Part shown: positions 24,445 to 33,606 of the stretch, in pieces
How the letters are laid out: each line of letters opens with the position of its first letter
Numbering within the stretch: the stretch's first letter is position 1
Source of the DNA: Paenibacillus sp. RC67
GTDB lineage: Bacteria > Bacillota > Bacilli > Paenibacillales > NBRC-103111
Direction of reading: 5' to 3'
Assembly: GCF_030020805.1 (NCBI RefSeq)
Contig: NZ_CP125098.1
Coordinates: 1,716,001 to 1,780,000 of the forward strand
Length of the DNA: 64,000 bases
The notes under the pieces: model-generated
What the model was told of the DNA's origin: nothing
The model's database searches: none
Seen by the model: the letters and a program-made list of their open reading frames with translations, nothing else
Program-made: the position numbers and the translations under genes

Positions 24445-26487
24445 ATGAGAAAATCCATGTCGACGGATGATCCGCAAAAGCATGAAACGAACAAGCGGCG
24501 TCATTTTACCGTTCGAATTAATTTATTGTTCTTTTGTACATTCTTTTTATTTTCAGTTCTTATCGTTCGGCTAGCTATTCTGCAATTTGTGGAGGGCAAG
24601 CAGCTGAAGGCGGAGGAAGCCCAGACGACCAAGCGGGATACACCAATCGCGCCGATCCGCGGCAATATTTTCGATAGCAACGGTTACCCTCTAGCTTACA
24701 CCAACTCAACACAATCGCTGTATTTCCGGATGGAATCGGACCAGAAGAAGGATGATGTTATCGCATTGGCTCAAAATCTGGAGAGCTTATTTAAGCAGTT
24801 CGGCGACCCTGCCAAAACTCCATTGACGGCTGCGGACATTATTAAGTCGATGGATGTAGGGTACGATTTGGACAAAAAGTCGACGACATCTCCAAGCTAT
24901 TCCTTTGTTCCGCGGCGGATCAAATCCGGTTTAACGGATAAAGAGATTGCTTATTTGCTGGAGCATCGGGATGAGCTGAAATGGCTTGAGGTCATGGAAG
25001 AAAGTATTCGGAATTATGATCCCGGACAAATCGCCGTTCAACTGGTTGGCTATATGCGGCCGTTTTCTCAAGCAAGGGAGCCAAAGAACGGGCTTGAATT
25101 TTATAAAAATAAAAACAATACGGATGGCTATCTGGATACCGAGGATGTAGGGTACGACGGTATTGAACTGATGTATCAGGAAGATTTGCGCGGGAAAAAC
25201 GGGATGAAAACTTATCCTGTCAACGCCTCTCAGAAGATCATAGGGAAGGTTTCGATTGAAGCTCCCAAGAAAGGCAATAACCTTACTTTAACCATCAATA
25301 AAGACATGCAGAAGGTTGCTCAGCAGGCGATTATGGATCAATTGGTTTATGCCAAGAGTTCAACAGCCCGTGCTTCCCATTACGGTTATGCTCCCAATGC
25401 TAAAGCTGGCTATGCCGTGGCCATGGAGGTTGATACGGGACGGGTAGTGACTATGGCCAGTATGCCGGATTATTATCCAGGCGTGTGGAACGGTGGATTG
25501 ACTGGAGATGAATACCGCCGCATCCAGCCTTTTATCAACAACGGAACGATTACGACCGCTTATCCGGATTATCCGGAGAATGAGCTGAAGAACCATCCAA
25601 CATCCATCGTATATGTCGGTTCGATCATCAAGCCACTATCTGTATTGATTGGCCTTAATGAAGGATTATTCGGGGTCGGCACGACCTACAACGATACTGG
25701 CGAATTCAGCTACGGTAAAGACAATAACGCCAAGCTGACGAACTCAGACAGGGCCGCTTATGGACCCATTAATGCTGCGGATGCGATCTGGCATTCTTCG
25801 AATACATTCATGTCTGCGATGATTGGGAATCCGCTCTATATGCGCAGCGGCCAAAAGGCCGTCGATATATGGGAATCGTACTTAAACAAGTTCGGCATGG
25901 GCGTGTTGACGGGCAGCGGACTGCCTAGAGAATCTGCAGGGATCAGCGAGTTCAAGACGAACACGAAGGAGACGCTGCAGTCCCGGATGGTATATGCTTC
26001 CTGGGGACAGAACGAGAAATACACGACATTGCAGATGGCCCAGTATGCGGCGACATTAGCGAATCGCGGCAAAAAAATGAAGCCGCTCTTAGTGGACAAG
26101 ATTGAAACTTATGATTTTCAGCCGGTCAAGGAGATTAAGCCGGAGGTATTGGATGAAACCACATTCCCTAATGCTTATTGGGATTCAATTACCAAGGGGA
26201 TGCTGAAGGTTAATGTGCAGGGCTTCGAAGGCTTTCCATACTCAGTTGCCCGTAAAACGGGAACCTCAACCCAATCCGTCGGCGGTAAAATGATCGATAA
26301 TGCGGTCTTCATCGCTTATGCTCCTGCCGAGAAGCCGAAGCTTGCAATCGCAGTAGTCGTACCAGAGGGTGGTTTCGGAGCATGGAATGCAGCTCCTATT
26401 GCTCGTAAAATTTTCGACGCCTATGATCAAGCCTATGGCTTGGACGGAGTGCCGAAAGGAACTAAAACAGATACGCAGAAGCCTTGA
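24445..26487 (+). CDS. Class B penicillin-binding protein (transpeptidase)
   Basis: A 680-aa membrane-anchored D,D-transpeptidase. A transmembrane segment lies at residues 23-47, and APIRGNIFDSNGYPLA starts the dimerisation domain. Transpeptidase motifs: SxxK as SIIK (Ser about 393), SxN as SSN (about 451), and KTGT (Lys about 604). It cross-links peptidoglycan during elongation or sporulation. The KAGYAVAMEVDTGRVVTMAS strand before the active site is typical of PBP2/PbpA-type enzymes. The SIIK form in place of the commoner STMK/STFK is within the consensus. AAAGGAG precedes the ATG. Confidence 0.93.
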   Translation: MRKSMSTDDPQKHETNKRRHFTVRINLLFFCTFFLFSVLIVRLAILQFVEGKQLKAEEAQTTKRDTPIAPIRGNIFDSNGYPLAYTNSTQSLYFRMESDQKKDDVIALAQNLESLFKQFGDPAKTPLTAADIIKSMDVGYDLDKKSTTSPSYSFVPRRIKSGLTDKEIAYLLEHRDELKWLEVMEESIRNYDPGQIAVQLVGYMRPFSQAREPKNGLEFYKNKNNTDGYLDTEDVGYDGIELMYQEDLRGKNGMKTYPVNASQKIIGKVSIEAPKKGNNLTLTINKDMQKVAQQAIMDQLVYAKSSTARASHYGYAPNAKAGYAVAMEVDTGRVVTMASMPDYYPGVWNGGLTGDEYRRIQPFINNGTITTAYPDYPENELKNHPTSIVYVGSIIKPLSVLIGLNEGLFGVGTTYNDTGEFSYGKDNNAKLTNSDRAAYGPINAADAIWHSSNTFMSAMIGNPLYMRSGQKAVDIWESYLNKFGMGVLTGSGLPRESAGISEFKTNTKETLQSRMVYASWGQNEKYTTLQMAQYAATLANRGKKMKPLLVDKIETYDFQPVKEIKPEVLDETTFPNAYWDSITKGMLKVNVQGFEGFPYSVARKTGTSTQSVGGKMIDNAVFIAYAPAEKPKLAIAVVVPEGGFGAWNAAPIARKIFDAYDQAYGLDGVPKGTKTDTQKP

Positions 26488-26606
26488 TCGATCGTCAAGA
26501 TTAAAAAAAGGGACCAAGCCATTGTGATAAGTCGCACATACAACCAAGGGGTAGCGTAGTAATCTGTAAAGAATAGATTATTACACATTCCTTGGAGGTG
26601 CGAACC

Positions 26607-27146
26607 ATGAATATGCACTACAAGCCTCAGGTTACGTCGGGAACCGCTCATTATACGGAGCTTTCCGAGCTGGTGGAGCGTTTGAAGCAGGATCATACCG
26701 AATTAATGCAGGTGCTCCTTGATATGAAGGAGCAATCGATCCAGGCGGAACAAGAAGCCGACAAGGGCAAAGCAAGAGCGATGCTGGTGCATTTAAGGCT
26801 ATGGGCGATGGCTTTTCAAGAGGAGCTGAGTCGTCATTCGGACTGGGAGGAGCAAGAGCTGTATCCTTTTCTGAATATATATTTTCACAAAAATAATAAG
26901 CCTTCGATCGTACCTTCATTATGGATGCTTGAAAAAGATCACGAGCTGGCGATGGATCATTTGAACGCGTTTTTTAGAGCCGTCCATGCTTTGAAGCCGG
27001 ATTCCGATGCGATGCAGATCAAACGCGCGGGAGCGTATTTGACTCATGCATGCCGTATCCTGATAGATCATTTGGAGAAGGAAGAGGAGTTTGTTTTTCC
27101 TTTGACGGAGCGAGTACTTACCGATATCGATTATTTATTTTCATAA
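26607..27146 (+). CDS. Hemerythrin HHE domain protein
   Basis: A 179-aa four-helix protein with His/Glu ligands at hemerythrin positions: KQDHTELM, HSDWEEQELYPF, LEKDHELAMDHL and LIDHLEKEEEFVFPL. Such domains bind a di-iron centre and are used for oxygen, NO or iron handling; the exact role here is not known. ATG 26607 follows GGAGG with 8-nt spacing; the frame extends to a TTG at 26592 that lies within the ribosome binding site. It stands alone between a PBP gene and a terminator. Confidence 0.88.
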   Translation: MNMHYKPQVTSGTAHYTELSELVERLKQDHTELMQVLLDMKEQSIQAEQEADKGKARAMLVHLRLWAMAFQEELSRHSDWEEQELYPFLNIYFHKNNKPSIVPSLWMLEKDHELAMDHLNAFFRAVHALKPDSDAMQIKRAGAYLTHACRILIDHLEKEEEFVFPLTERVLTDIDYLFS

Positions 27147-27153
27147 CAAAAAA

Positions 27154-27176
27154 GGGGGCGCTTAGCGTCCCCTTTT
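27154..27176 (+). terminator. Terminator after hemerythrin gene
   Basis: GGGGGCGC-TTA-GCGTCCCC then TTTT, directly after the stop codon. Its left arm also pairs perfectly with AAGCGCCCCC at 27299-27308, on the far side of palindromic element copy B. Confidence 0.75.
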
Positions 27177-27189
27177 GGTTTGTTAAGAA

Positions 27190-27273
27190 GCCTAAAGAAA
27201 CTTGAAATGTTACCACTAGACTCCGATGGGGCATACCCCATCTCCCTATAGGGCAAATTTCTCGGAAACAGGC
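27190..27273. repeat. Intergenic palindromic element, copy B (inner arms deleted, inverted)
   Basis: Read on the minus strand this region follows copy A closely: GCCTGTTTCCGAGAAATTTGCC, then GATGGGGTATGCCCCATC (plus 27225-27242), then a CGGAGTCTAGTGGTAACATTTCAAGTTT block. The inner hairpin (about 90 bp in copy A) is absent, so the 14-bp arms collapse onto each other to make the short palindrome GATGGGG-CATA-CCCCATC. It lies between two convergent genes. Confidence 0.7.
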
Positions 27274-27287
27274 ATCACAACAGACTC

Positions 27288-27311
27288 AAGGGCGTGCAAA
27301 GCGCCCCCTTT
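27288..27311 (-). terminator. Weak hairpin after the M29 aminopeptidase gene
   Basis: AAGGGCG-TGCAAAG-CGCCCCCTT, 10-30 bp beyond the aminopeptidase stop. No strong T-run follows on the minus strand, so termination may rely on the downstream element and the hairpin at 27154. Confidence 0.45.
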
Positions 27312-27320
27312 CTACACAGG

Positions 27321-28553
27321 CTAGAACGCCCAGTTCCCGTTACGGAACACAGGCTCTTCCTTGCCTTCTGCTGTTACCCCGAAAATATTCATTTCCGCCG
27401 AGCCGATCATGAAGTCGACATGAGCCATGCTCGTGTTGAGACCTCTTTCCTTCAACTCTTCCTGTGACAAGCCTTTGCCGCCTTCCAAGCAAAAAGCATA
27501 CGCGCTGCCGATAGCCAAATGGTTCGATGCATTTTCATCGAAAAGCGTATTGTAGTACAAAATATTCGATTGTGAAATCGGAGATTGATGAGGTACAAGG
27601 GCTACCTCTCCAAGATAGTGTGCCCCTTCGTCCATCTCGATGAGCCCTTTCAGCGTCTCCAAGCCTTGCTCGGCAGATACATCGACAACACGGCCTTGTT
27701 CGAACGTAAGGGTGAACCCGTCGATAATATTGCCTCCATAGCTTAGCGGCTTGGTGCTGGACACTTTGCCGTTAACACCTGTTGCGAGTGGAGCGGTAAA
27801 GACCTCCTCGGTAGGCAGGTTGGCGACGAAAGCATTCCCTTGCTCGTTAATACTATCGGCAGCTACCCAGATGTGACCCTCTGGCAGCTCGATAGTTAAA
27901 TCTGTACCTGGTGCGACGTAGTGCAGCTTCTTATATTTTTTGGCGTTCAAATAATCGGATTTTTCGTTTAAGGTTCGGATGTGCGTTTCCCATGCGGCTA
28001 CTGGATCGGCCTGATCGACGCGTACGGTTTTGAGAATAGCTTCCCACAATTTGCTGAGCTGTTCTTCTTCTGGTATGTTCGGGAATACTTTGGCCGCCCA
28101 AGCCTTGGAAGGAGCCGCAACGACACACCAGCTAAATTTATCGGATTGCATGTACTGACGATATTTGGCCATCGCTTTACCGTACGTTTTCTGATGATTC
28201 ACAATCCGTTCTTGAGGCACGCCTTTCAGCAGATCGGGATCCGATGAAACCACACTGATGACCGCGAAGCCTTTCTCCGCAAGCTCCAGCATTTCCCCCG
28301 CATACCATTTGGGCTCTTCCAGAAAAGAAGCGTCCGGTGCCAAATCATACCGCAGGCGGGCAACCGTATCGTCAGACCAATTCACTTTGACTTGATGAGC
28401 GCCGGCTTCATAAGCTTTTTTGACGAGCAAGCGAACAAGCTCCGCCGCGTCGATAGCCGCATTAACAACCAAGATTTGCCCTTTTTGAATGTTGACACCG
28501 ATGTTTACAATGATGTCGGCATATTGATTCAACTGCTGTTCGAAATTTGCCAT
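27321..28553 (-). CDS. Aminopeptidase, M29 family (AmpS/PepS type)
   Basis: A 410-aa metallo-aminopeptidase. The metal-binding and core motifs of M29 are visible: LPEGHIWVAADSINEQGNAFVANLPTEEVFTAP in the middle (seen in parts such as NLPTEEVFTAP), MDEGAHYLGEVALVPHQSPIS, LFDENASNHLAIGSAY and HVDFMIGSAEMNIFGV. It removes N-terminal residues from peptides in the cytoplasm. ATG 28553 follows AGGAGG with 6-nt spacing; the frame open to 28640 lacks a ribosome binding site. It is divergent from the metal importer operon. Confidence 0.93.
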   Translation of the reverse strand: MANFEQQLNQYADIIVNIGVNIQKGQILVVNAAIDAAELVRLLVKKAYEAGAHQVKVNWSDDTVARLRYDLAPDASFLEEPKWYAGEMLELAEKGFAVISVVSSDPDLLKGVPQERIVNHQKTYGKAMAKYRQYMQSDKFSWCVVAAPSKAWAAKVFPNIPEEEQLSKLWEAILKTVRVDQADPVAAWETHIRTLNEKSDYLNAKKYKKLHYVAPGTDLTIELPEGHIWVAADSINEQGNAFVANLPTEEVFTAPLATGVNGKVSSTKPLSYGGNIIDGFTLTFEQGRVVDVSAEQGLETLKGLIEMDEGAHYLGEVALVPHQSPISQSNILYYNTLFDENASNHLAIGSAYAFCLEGGKGLSQEELKERGLNTSMAHVDFMIGSAEMNIFGVTAEGKEEPVFRNGNWAF

Positions 28554-28668
28554 CAGAGGCCTCCTGTTAAAAAATGTTTTCTTTAATATCTTATCAAAAA
28601 TAGGGGAAGAACTCCAAGTTCCTTCGGAGGACCGTTTCACAACAAAAATTCGGACTTTGAAAAAAATT

Positions 28669-28685
28669 GTTGCACTACGGAAACA
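28669..28685 (+). promoter_or_regulatory. MntR-like box 1 overlapping the -35 of the mnt operon
   Basis: GTTGCACTACGGAAACA resembles the Bacillus MntR operator (TTTGCATANGGGAAACT type). It covers TTGCAC (28670-28675), which with an 18-nt spacer and TATAAT (28694-28699) forms the operon promoter. Confidence 0.6.
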
Positions 28686-28699
28686 TTTTTGTATATAAT
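28670..28699 (+). promoter_or_regulatory. Promoter of the mntABCD-type operon
   Basis: TTGCAC (28670-28675), 18-nt spacer and TATAAT (28694-28699). The leader is about 100 nt long and carries the second MntR-like box. Confidence 0.65.
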
Positions 28700-28707
28700 A
28701 AACTAAA

Positions 28708-28724
28708 GTTGCACAAAGGAAACA
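28708..28724 (+). promoter_or_regulatory. MntR-like box 2 downstream of the -10
   Basis: GTTGCACAAAGGAAACA differs from box 1 in only two positions and lies 39 bp downstream of it, near the transcription start. Half-site-like ACGGGAAACTTTT (28734-28746) follows. Confidence 0.6.
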
Positions 28725-28805
28725 AATATTATCACGGGAAACTTTTAAGTATTAGGCAAACTTTTTGGTTCTAAACAAACATTATTCTATGGGAGTTGGA
28801 GAAAC

Positions 28806-29771
28806 ATGAGGAGCAGAGGCATTGCGTCATCGTTCAAGAGATTCATCATGACACTGATGTTTTTATCGGTAGCTATTGCATTAACAGCATGTGGTGACCA
28901 AGAAAAAGGGCAGACAAAGGGAGGTCAAGCAGAGGGCAAAATCAAAATCACAACGACTATTGGTATGATCTCCGATGTGGTAAAGCAGGTTGGAGGACAG
29001 CATGTAGAAGTAACCGGTCTCATGAAATCGGGAGTCGATCCCCATCTTTATAAGGCTTCTCAGGGAGATGTTAAGAAGCTGGAGCAGGCGCAAATGATTT
29101 TTTACAACGGTCTACATCTCGAAGGAAAGATGGTGGAAATATTCGAGAAGATGGCAAAGGATAAGCCGACAGTCGCTGTATCCAGAAATATTCCTGAAGC
29201 CCAGCTGAGAGGATGGGAAGGCGGTGAGGCATCACACGACCCCCATATTTGGTTCAACGTCAAGCACTGGATCTCGGCTGCAGAAGTTATACGGGACGAA
29301 TTAGGCAAACTCGATTCTGCTCACGCGGAGGATTACAAGAATAATGCGGAAGCCTATATCAAGCAGCTGAAGGAGCTGGACCAATATGCGATGACACAAA
29401 TTGGTTCCATTCCGGAAGCGCAGAGAGTGCTGGTAACCGCTCACGATGCATTCGGTTATTTTGGGGATGCTTATCACATTAAAGTCTTGGGGCTGCAGGG
29501 AATTAGCACGGCATCCGAATACGGCTCGAAGGATGTCAGTGATTTGCGCGAGTTTTTGGTTAGCAATCGAATTAAAGCGGTGTTCGTAGAATCTAGCGTT
29601 CCGAAAAAGTCTATTGAAGCCGTTATTGAAGGCGCCAAAAAACAGGGTCACGAAGTGAAGATCGGCGGAGAATTGTTCTCCGATGCAATGGGTGAGGACG
29701 GCACGCCGGAAGGAACGTATATCGGGATGGTACGCCACAATGTGGATACGATAGTGAAGGCATTGAAATAA
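28806..29771 (+). CDS. mntA: Metal ABC transporter substrate-binding lipoprotein (MntA/TroA type)
   Basis: A 321-aa cluster A-I binding protein. The lipobox is ALTAC. The metal ligands are His in SGVDPHLYKASQGD, His in SHDPHIWFNV, Glu/His region TAHDAFGYFGDAY, and Asp in GELFSDAMG. It lacks the His/acid-rich loop of zinc-specific ZnuA, and GELFSDAMG matches Mn-type MntA/TroA proteins. It delivers manganese (possibly zinc) to the MntBCD importer. GGGAGTTGGAG precedes the ATG. The MntR-like boxes support manganese as the substrate; this is inference. Confidence 0.88.
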   Translation: MRSRGIASSFKRFIMTLMFLSVAIALTACGDQEKGQTKGGQAEGKIKITTTIGMISDVVKQVGGQHVEVTGLMKSGVDPHLYKASQGDVKKLEQAQMIFYNGLHLEGKMVEIFEKMAKDKPTVAVSRNIPEAQLRGWEGGEASHDPHIWFNVKHWISAAEVIRDELGKLDSAHAEDYKNNAEAYIKQLKELDQYAMTQIGSIPEAQRVLVTAHDAFGYFGDAYHIKVLGLQGISTASEYGSKDVSDLREFLVSNRIKAVFVESSVPKKSIEAVIEGAKKQGHEVKIGGELFSDAMGEDGTPEGTYIGMVRHNVDTIVKALK

Positions 29772-29795
29772 ATAAGATGAACGGGAGGATGAAAT

Positions 29796-30563
29796 ATGAA
29801 GCGTGAAGAAGCTCCTTTGAGCGTTGAAAATTTGACGGTAGCTTATCAGAAAAAGCCTGTGCTCCGGGAGATTTCCTTTTCTATTCCGGAAGGGAAATTA
29901 GTCGGCATCGTCGGCCCGAATGGGGCTGGCAAATCGACGCTTATTAAAGCGGCGTTGGGCTTAATTCCGCGGGTTACCGGAGAGGTGTCCATATACGGGA
30001 AACGTTACACTGAGCAGCGTAAGATGGTGGGTTACGTACCGCAGCGGGAATCGGTGGATTGGGATTTCCCGACAAACGCGTTGGATGTAGTCATGATGGG
30101 CCGTTACGGGCATTTGGGTTGGTTTAAAAGACCGGGTGCCAAAGAGCGGCAAACAGCGATGGACTGTCTGGAAAAGGTCGGTATGGCCGATTTTGCTGGC
30201 AGACAGATCAGCCAGCTGTCAGGAGGACAGCAACAGCGAATTTTTCTAGCACGGGCTCTTGCACAGGATGCGCGGTTGTATTTCATGGATGAACCATTTG
30301 TCGGTGTCGACGCCGCAACGGAAAAGGCTATTATCACCCTTCTTAACGAGCTGAAAAAGCAAGGGAAAACGGTGCTGGTCGTACACCATGACCTTGCTAC
30401 GGTGAAGGAATATTTTGATTGGGTGATGCTGCTCAATGTGAAATTAATGGGGATCGGACCGACGCAGGATATTTTTACAAAAGAACATTTGCAGCAAACC
30501 TACGGCGGCAGATTAGCGCTGTTAGAACGTGACGATGAATCGCTTATCGTCAGTGCGAGGTGA
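29796..30563 (+). CDS. mntB: Metal ABC transporter ATP-binding protein (MntB type)
   Basis: A 255-aa ABC ATPase. It has Walker A GPNGAGKSTLIKA, Q-loop YVPQRESVDWDFP (the QRxxVDWDFP form is typical of Mn/Zn/Fe cluster ATPases), signature LSGGQQQRIFLARAL, Walker B LYFMDEPFVGVD and H-loop VVHHD. It energises uptake through the two permeases that follow. Its ATG is 25 bp after the mntA stop with GGGAGG. The final codons are six nt from the start of the first permease. Confidence 0.93.
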   Translation: MKREEAPLSVENLTVAYQKKPVLREISFSIPEGKLVGIVGPNGAGKSTLIKAALGLIPRVTGEVSIYGKRYTEQRKMVGYVPQRESVDWDFPTNALDVVMMGRYGHLGWFKRPGAKERQTAMDCLEKVGMADFAGRQISQLSGGQQQRIFLARALAQDARLYFMDEPFVGVDAATEKAIITLLNELKKQGKTVLVVHHDLATVKEYFDWVMLLNVKLMGIGPTQDIFTKEHLQQTYGGRLALLERDDESLIVSAR

Positions 30564-30569
30564 GGAAAG

Positions 30570-31538
30570 ATGGCGGGTATAAACTGGTTGGAGCTGTTAT
30601 CGGACCCGAATACGCAGTGGATTTTGCTCGGCAGCATTCTGCTTGGCTTGAGCAGCGGGGTGCTAGGCAGCTTCGCTTATCTGCGCAAGCAAAGCTTAAT
30701 GGGGGATGCGCTAGCACATGCAGCACTGCCGGGTGTGTGTATCGCTTTTATGCTGACTGGGTCCAAGTCGATTGCATTTTTCCTGATTGGGGCGGCTGTT
30801 TCCGGGTTAATTGCTACATTCGGAGTTGGCTTTGTCACAAGAAACTCCCGAATAAAGCAGGATTCTGCGCTGGGGATCGTTCTATCGGTATTTTTCGGTC
30901 TCGGTATTGTGCTGTTAACGCAGATTCAACATGGCAGCAGCGGCAATCAAAGCGGTCTGGATAAGTTTTTGTTCGGGCAGGCGGCTTCTATGGTGCATAA
31001 GGATGTCGTTATTATGACGGCAGTGGCTGGTGTGCTGCTAGTAGTCTGTGCCTTGCTATTTAAGGAATTCAAGCTGCTGAGCTTCGATTCGGGGTTTGCC
31101 AAGGGATTGGGATACCCTGTTGCTTTTCTGGAGCAGTTCATGATGTTTCTGATCGTTGTAGCCGTTGTAGTCGGCATTCAGGCGGTAGGTGTCGTGCTGA
31201 TGTCGGCGCTGCTAATTACACCTGCGGTTACGGCAAGGTATTGGACCGAACGTCTTGGCGTGATGGTCGTGCTCTCTGGCTTCTTCGGAGCCGTAAGCGG
31301 TTTTGTAGGCACGTTAGTCAGCACTACGGCTAACAATATGCCGACAGGTCCTCTTAGCGTTTTGGCAGCGACGGCCTTATTCGTTGTATCGGTGCTCGTT
31401 GCGCCTAGGAGAGGGGTGCTCTCCAAAGTACTCCAGCGGCTATCGGTTAGAAGAGCGGTGTTGGAGGAAAAAGCCTTGCTCCAAAGGGGTTTAGAGATAG
31501 CTTCGTTTGAAACTGGAAAGGAGGGGCGGGGAGCATGA
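30570..31538 (+). CDS. mntC: Metal ABC transporter permease (MntC type)
   Basis: A 322-aa ABC-3 family permease with eight to nine membrane segments. Features include LRKQSLMGDALAHAALPGVCIAF near the N-terminus (KQSLMGDALAHAALPG seen directly), the FLFGQAASM and SFDSGFAKGLGYP loops and the LLITPAVTARYWTERLG motif. The C-terminal cytoplasmic tail of about 35 residues is variable. It pairs with the second permease as a heterodimer. Its last four bases (ATGA) overlap the start of mntD. Confidence 0.92.
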   Translation: MAGINWLELLSDPNTQWILLGSILLGLSSGVLGSFAYLRKQSLMGDALAHAALPGVCIAFMLTGSKSIAFFLIGAAVSGLIATFGVGFVTRNSRIKQDSALGIVLSVFFGLGIVLLTQIQHGSSGNQSGLDKFLFGQAASMVHKDVVIMTAVAGVLLVVCALLFKEFKLLSFDSGFAKGLGYPVAFLEQFMMFLIVVAVVVGIQAVGVVLMSALLITPAVTARYWTERLGVMVVLSGFFGAVSGFVGTLVSTTANNMPTGPLSVLAATALFVVSVLVAPRRGVLSKVLQRLSVRRAVLEEKALLQRGLEIASFETGKEGRGA

Positions 31539-32419
31539 ACGATTTTTGGATTATCGTAACGGCTGCGCTTGTTGCTTGCTCCTGCAGCTTATTAGGCTGC
31601 TTCCTCGTGCTGAGGCGCATGGCGATGATAGGGGATGCAATCAGCCACTCCGTGCTGCCTGGCATTGTCATTGCATTTCTGATTAGCGGCTCGCGCGACT
31701 CGTTCTTTATGCTGTTAGGAGCATCTATACTTGGATTGATCACCGTGTTCCTCATCCAACTGTTTCAGCAAAGCGGAGTGCAATCGGATGCCTCGATAGG
31801 CGTTGTATTCACAGCGCTGTTCTCCATCGGTGTCGTACTGGTAAGTATGTATACGCGTCAGGTGGACCTCGATTTGGATTGCGTGCTTTACGGTGAAATT
31901 ATCCGAGTACCTTGGGATACGATAACCTTGGCAGGAATGGATATAGGCCCGAAAGCCGTCTGGATACTCGGGCTAGTGCTGGTACTTAGCGGAACGGTAA
32001 TCGGATTATTGTATAAGCAGTTTAAAATTTGCTCCTTCGATCCGGCGATGGCAGCTGCAGTAGGCATCCCAGTCGTTTTGTTTCATTATTTGTTGATGGG
32101 ACTCGTCTCCGTTACAACGGTTGCTTCTTTTGAGAGTGTAGGAGCCATTCTAGTCGTAGGCATGCTAGTAGTTCCTGCAGCAACGGCCTACTTGCTTACG
32201 GAGCGACTAAGCATCATGATTGTCTACAGCATGATTGTAGGCATCATCAGCGCGATAGCGGGCTATTATGTATCCATGCTGCTCGACGCGTCGATTGCCG
32301 GCTGCATGATTACGGTAGCTGGAGCCCTGTTCGTGCTGGCTTTGCTGTTCTCGCCGTCTCACGGCGTCGTCTGGCGGAAGCTGAGGCAGCGGCGCAGCAT
32401 GATGGAAACAACCGCCTAA
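31535..32419 (+). CDS. mntD: Metal ABC transporter permease (MntD type)
   Basis: A 294-aa ABC-3 permease with eight membrane segments, starting MNDFWIIVTAALVAC. Conserved motifs: LRRMAMIGDAISHSVLPGIV, QSDASIGVVFTALFSIGVVL, LYGEIIRVPWDTI and the VPAATAYLLTERLSIMIV block. AAGGAGG precedes the ATG, which is in the ATGA overlap with mntC. It ends the operon; the LacI-type gene converges on it 24 bp away, with a small hairpin GGACAC/GTGTCC across the junction. Confidence 0.92.
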   Translation: MNDFWIIVTAALVACSCSLLGCFLVLRRMAMIGDAISHSVLPGIVIAFLISGSRDSFFMLLGASILGLITVFLIQLFQQSGVQSDASIGVVFTALFSIGVVLVSMYTRQVDLDLDCVLYGEIIRVPWDTITLAGMDIGPKAVWILGLVLVLSGTVIGLLYKQFKICSFDPAMAAAVGIPVVLFHYLLMGLVSVTTVASFESVGAILVVGMLVVPAATAYLLTERLSIMIVYSMIVGIISAIAGYYVSMLLDASIAGCMITVAGALFVLALLFSPSHGVVWRKLRQRRSMMETTA

Positions 32420-32443
32420 TCTTCAAGGGCGTTAGTCTGGACA

Positions 32444-33488
32444 CTAGTCGTGTGTCCGGGTTGTGCTCCCGACAAACATTTCGCATTGAATACGAATATG
32501 CTCATAGGGTAATGTCGGATTGGCTATCCGCCACAGCATTCGGTCTGCGGCGCGGTAGCCTGTTTCGCGTATCGGCAAGAGCGGGCGCGTGAATACAGGT
32601 AGCGGGCTGTCCTCGCGCTGCTCGTTCAGAAAGCCGATTAGGGAAACATCTTCAGGTACTCGCAGCCCAAGCTGCGTGCAAAGCCGAAGTATCAGCGGCA
32701 CTTCTCCGTCGATGCCGCAAATGATTGCGCTGGGCTTGTGCCGCTTCAATTGCCCTTTTAGCTCCTCAAGCCATTCCGCCTCGGGTCTTCGATGGTGTGT
32801 AGAGTGAAGAGCAGGATCAATGGCTTCTCCATATTCGTTCATGGCTTGGCAGAAGGCCTGCCAGCGGAGAGCGAACCCCCTCTGCAGTTGGATGTCCCCC
32901 ACATACATGATGTTCGTATGACCAATGCTGCGCAAATAGGCGACCGATTGATACGTCGCCTCGTATACGTCCCAAATGACACTATCCACCCTGGTTCCTG
33001 GGGGGAGGAAAGCTGAGCAGCATACGTGGCATTTCAAGCTCGAACAGAGGCTTCTCCCAAGCTTTCGGCAGTATGCTGGGAGCGATAAAGACTCCGTCAG
33101 CATAATGGACTTCATGCTCTTCCAGCCATCGTCCCATAGCTTTTTCGCGGATTGTTTTGGGCAGCAGCAGCGTATTGATCTGATGACCGAAGGAAGCGAA
33201 TCGTTCATGCAGCCCTTCAAGCAGCAATCGATTGTAATTGACAGATTCCTGAGTTTGAACGAGTAGGAAGCGCTGTCTTTCTATTGGATAAGGGGCGATA
33301 TGCTGCAGCCGCAGACTGCGAATCTGTTCCTTCGTGTAATAACCCGATTTCTCAGCCGTTAGGACAATAAGCTGTCGGGTCGCTTCGGACATTCCAGGCT
33401 TGCCTTTCAGCGCTTTGGATACGGTTTGTATAGTAAGCCCCAGTTCATTAGCTATTGTTTTCAGCGTTACTTTTTTGCGGACCGGCAT
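32444..33488 (-). pseudogene. LacI family transcriptional regulator, one-base frameshift
   Basis: Two frames together encode a full 347-aa LacI regulator. The N-terminal frame has the helix-turn-helix TLKTIANELGLTIQTVSKALKG and the hinge region. It then runs to LSFPPP, where the second frame resumes with GTRVDSVIWDVYEATYQSV and the sugar-binding C-terminal domain. A G6 run at 33000-33005 (plus strand) must be G5 to restore the frame. It is divergent from the FAD oxidoreductase and the sugar transport genes and is their likely local regulator. If the frameshift is real, the operon would lose this regulator. Confidence 0.87.
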
Positions 33489-33606
33489 GCCTACGACTCC
33501 TCCTCGTATTCCCTATCGATTGCAGTTCCTCAAATTAGCTTCATCGTACCATGTTCTCTTTTTTTAGTGAAACTAAAGTTAAACTAGTTCCCTCCAACCG
33601 GAAATC

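Noticed and set aside
29102..29738. Antisense ORFs across mntA
   Set aside because: They mirror a well-conserved binding protein gene and have no ribosome binding sites.
30560..30964. 134-aa ORF in another frame inside mntC
   Set aside because: It overlaps a clear ABC-3 permease and shows Cys/Trp/Arg-rich composition typical of a shadow frame.
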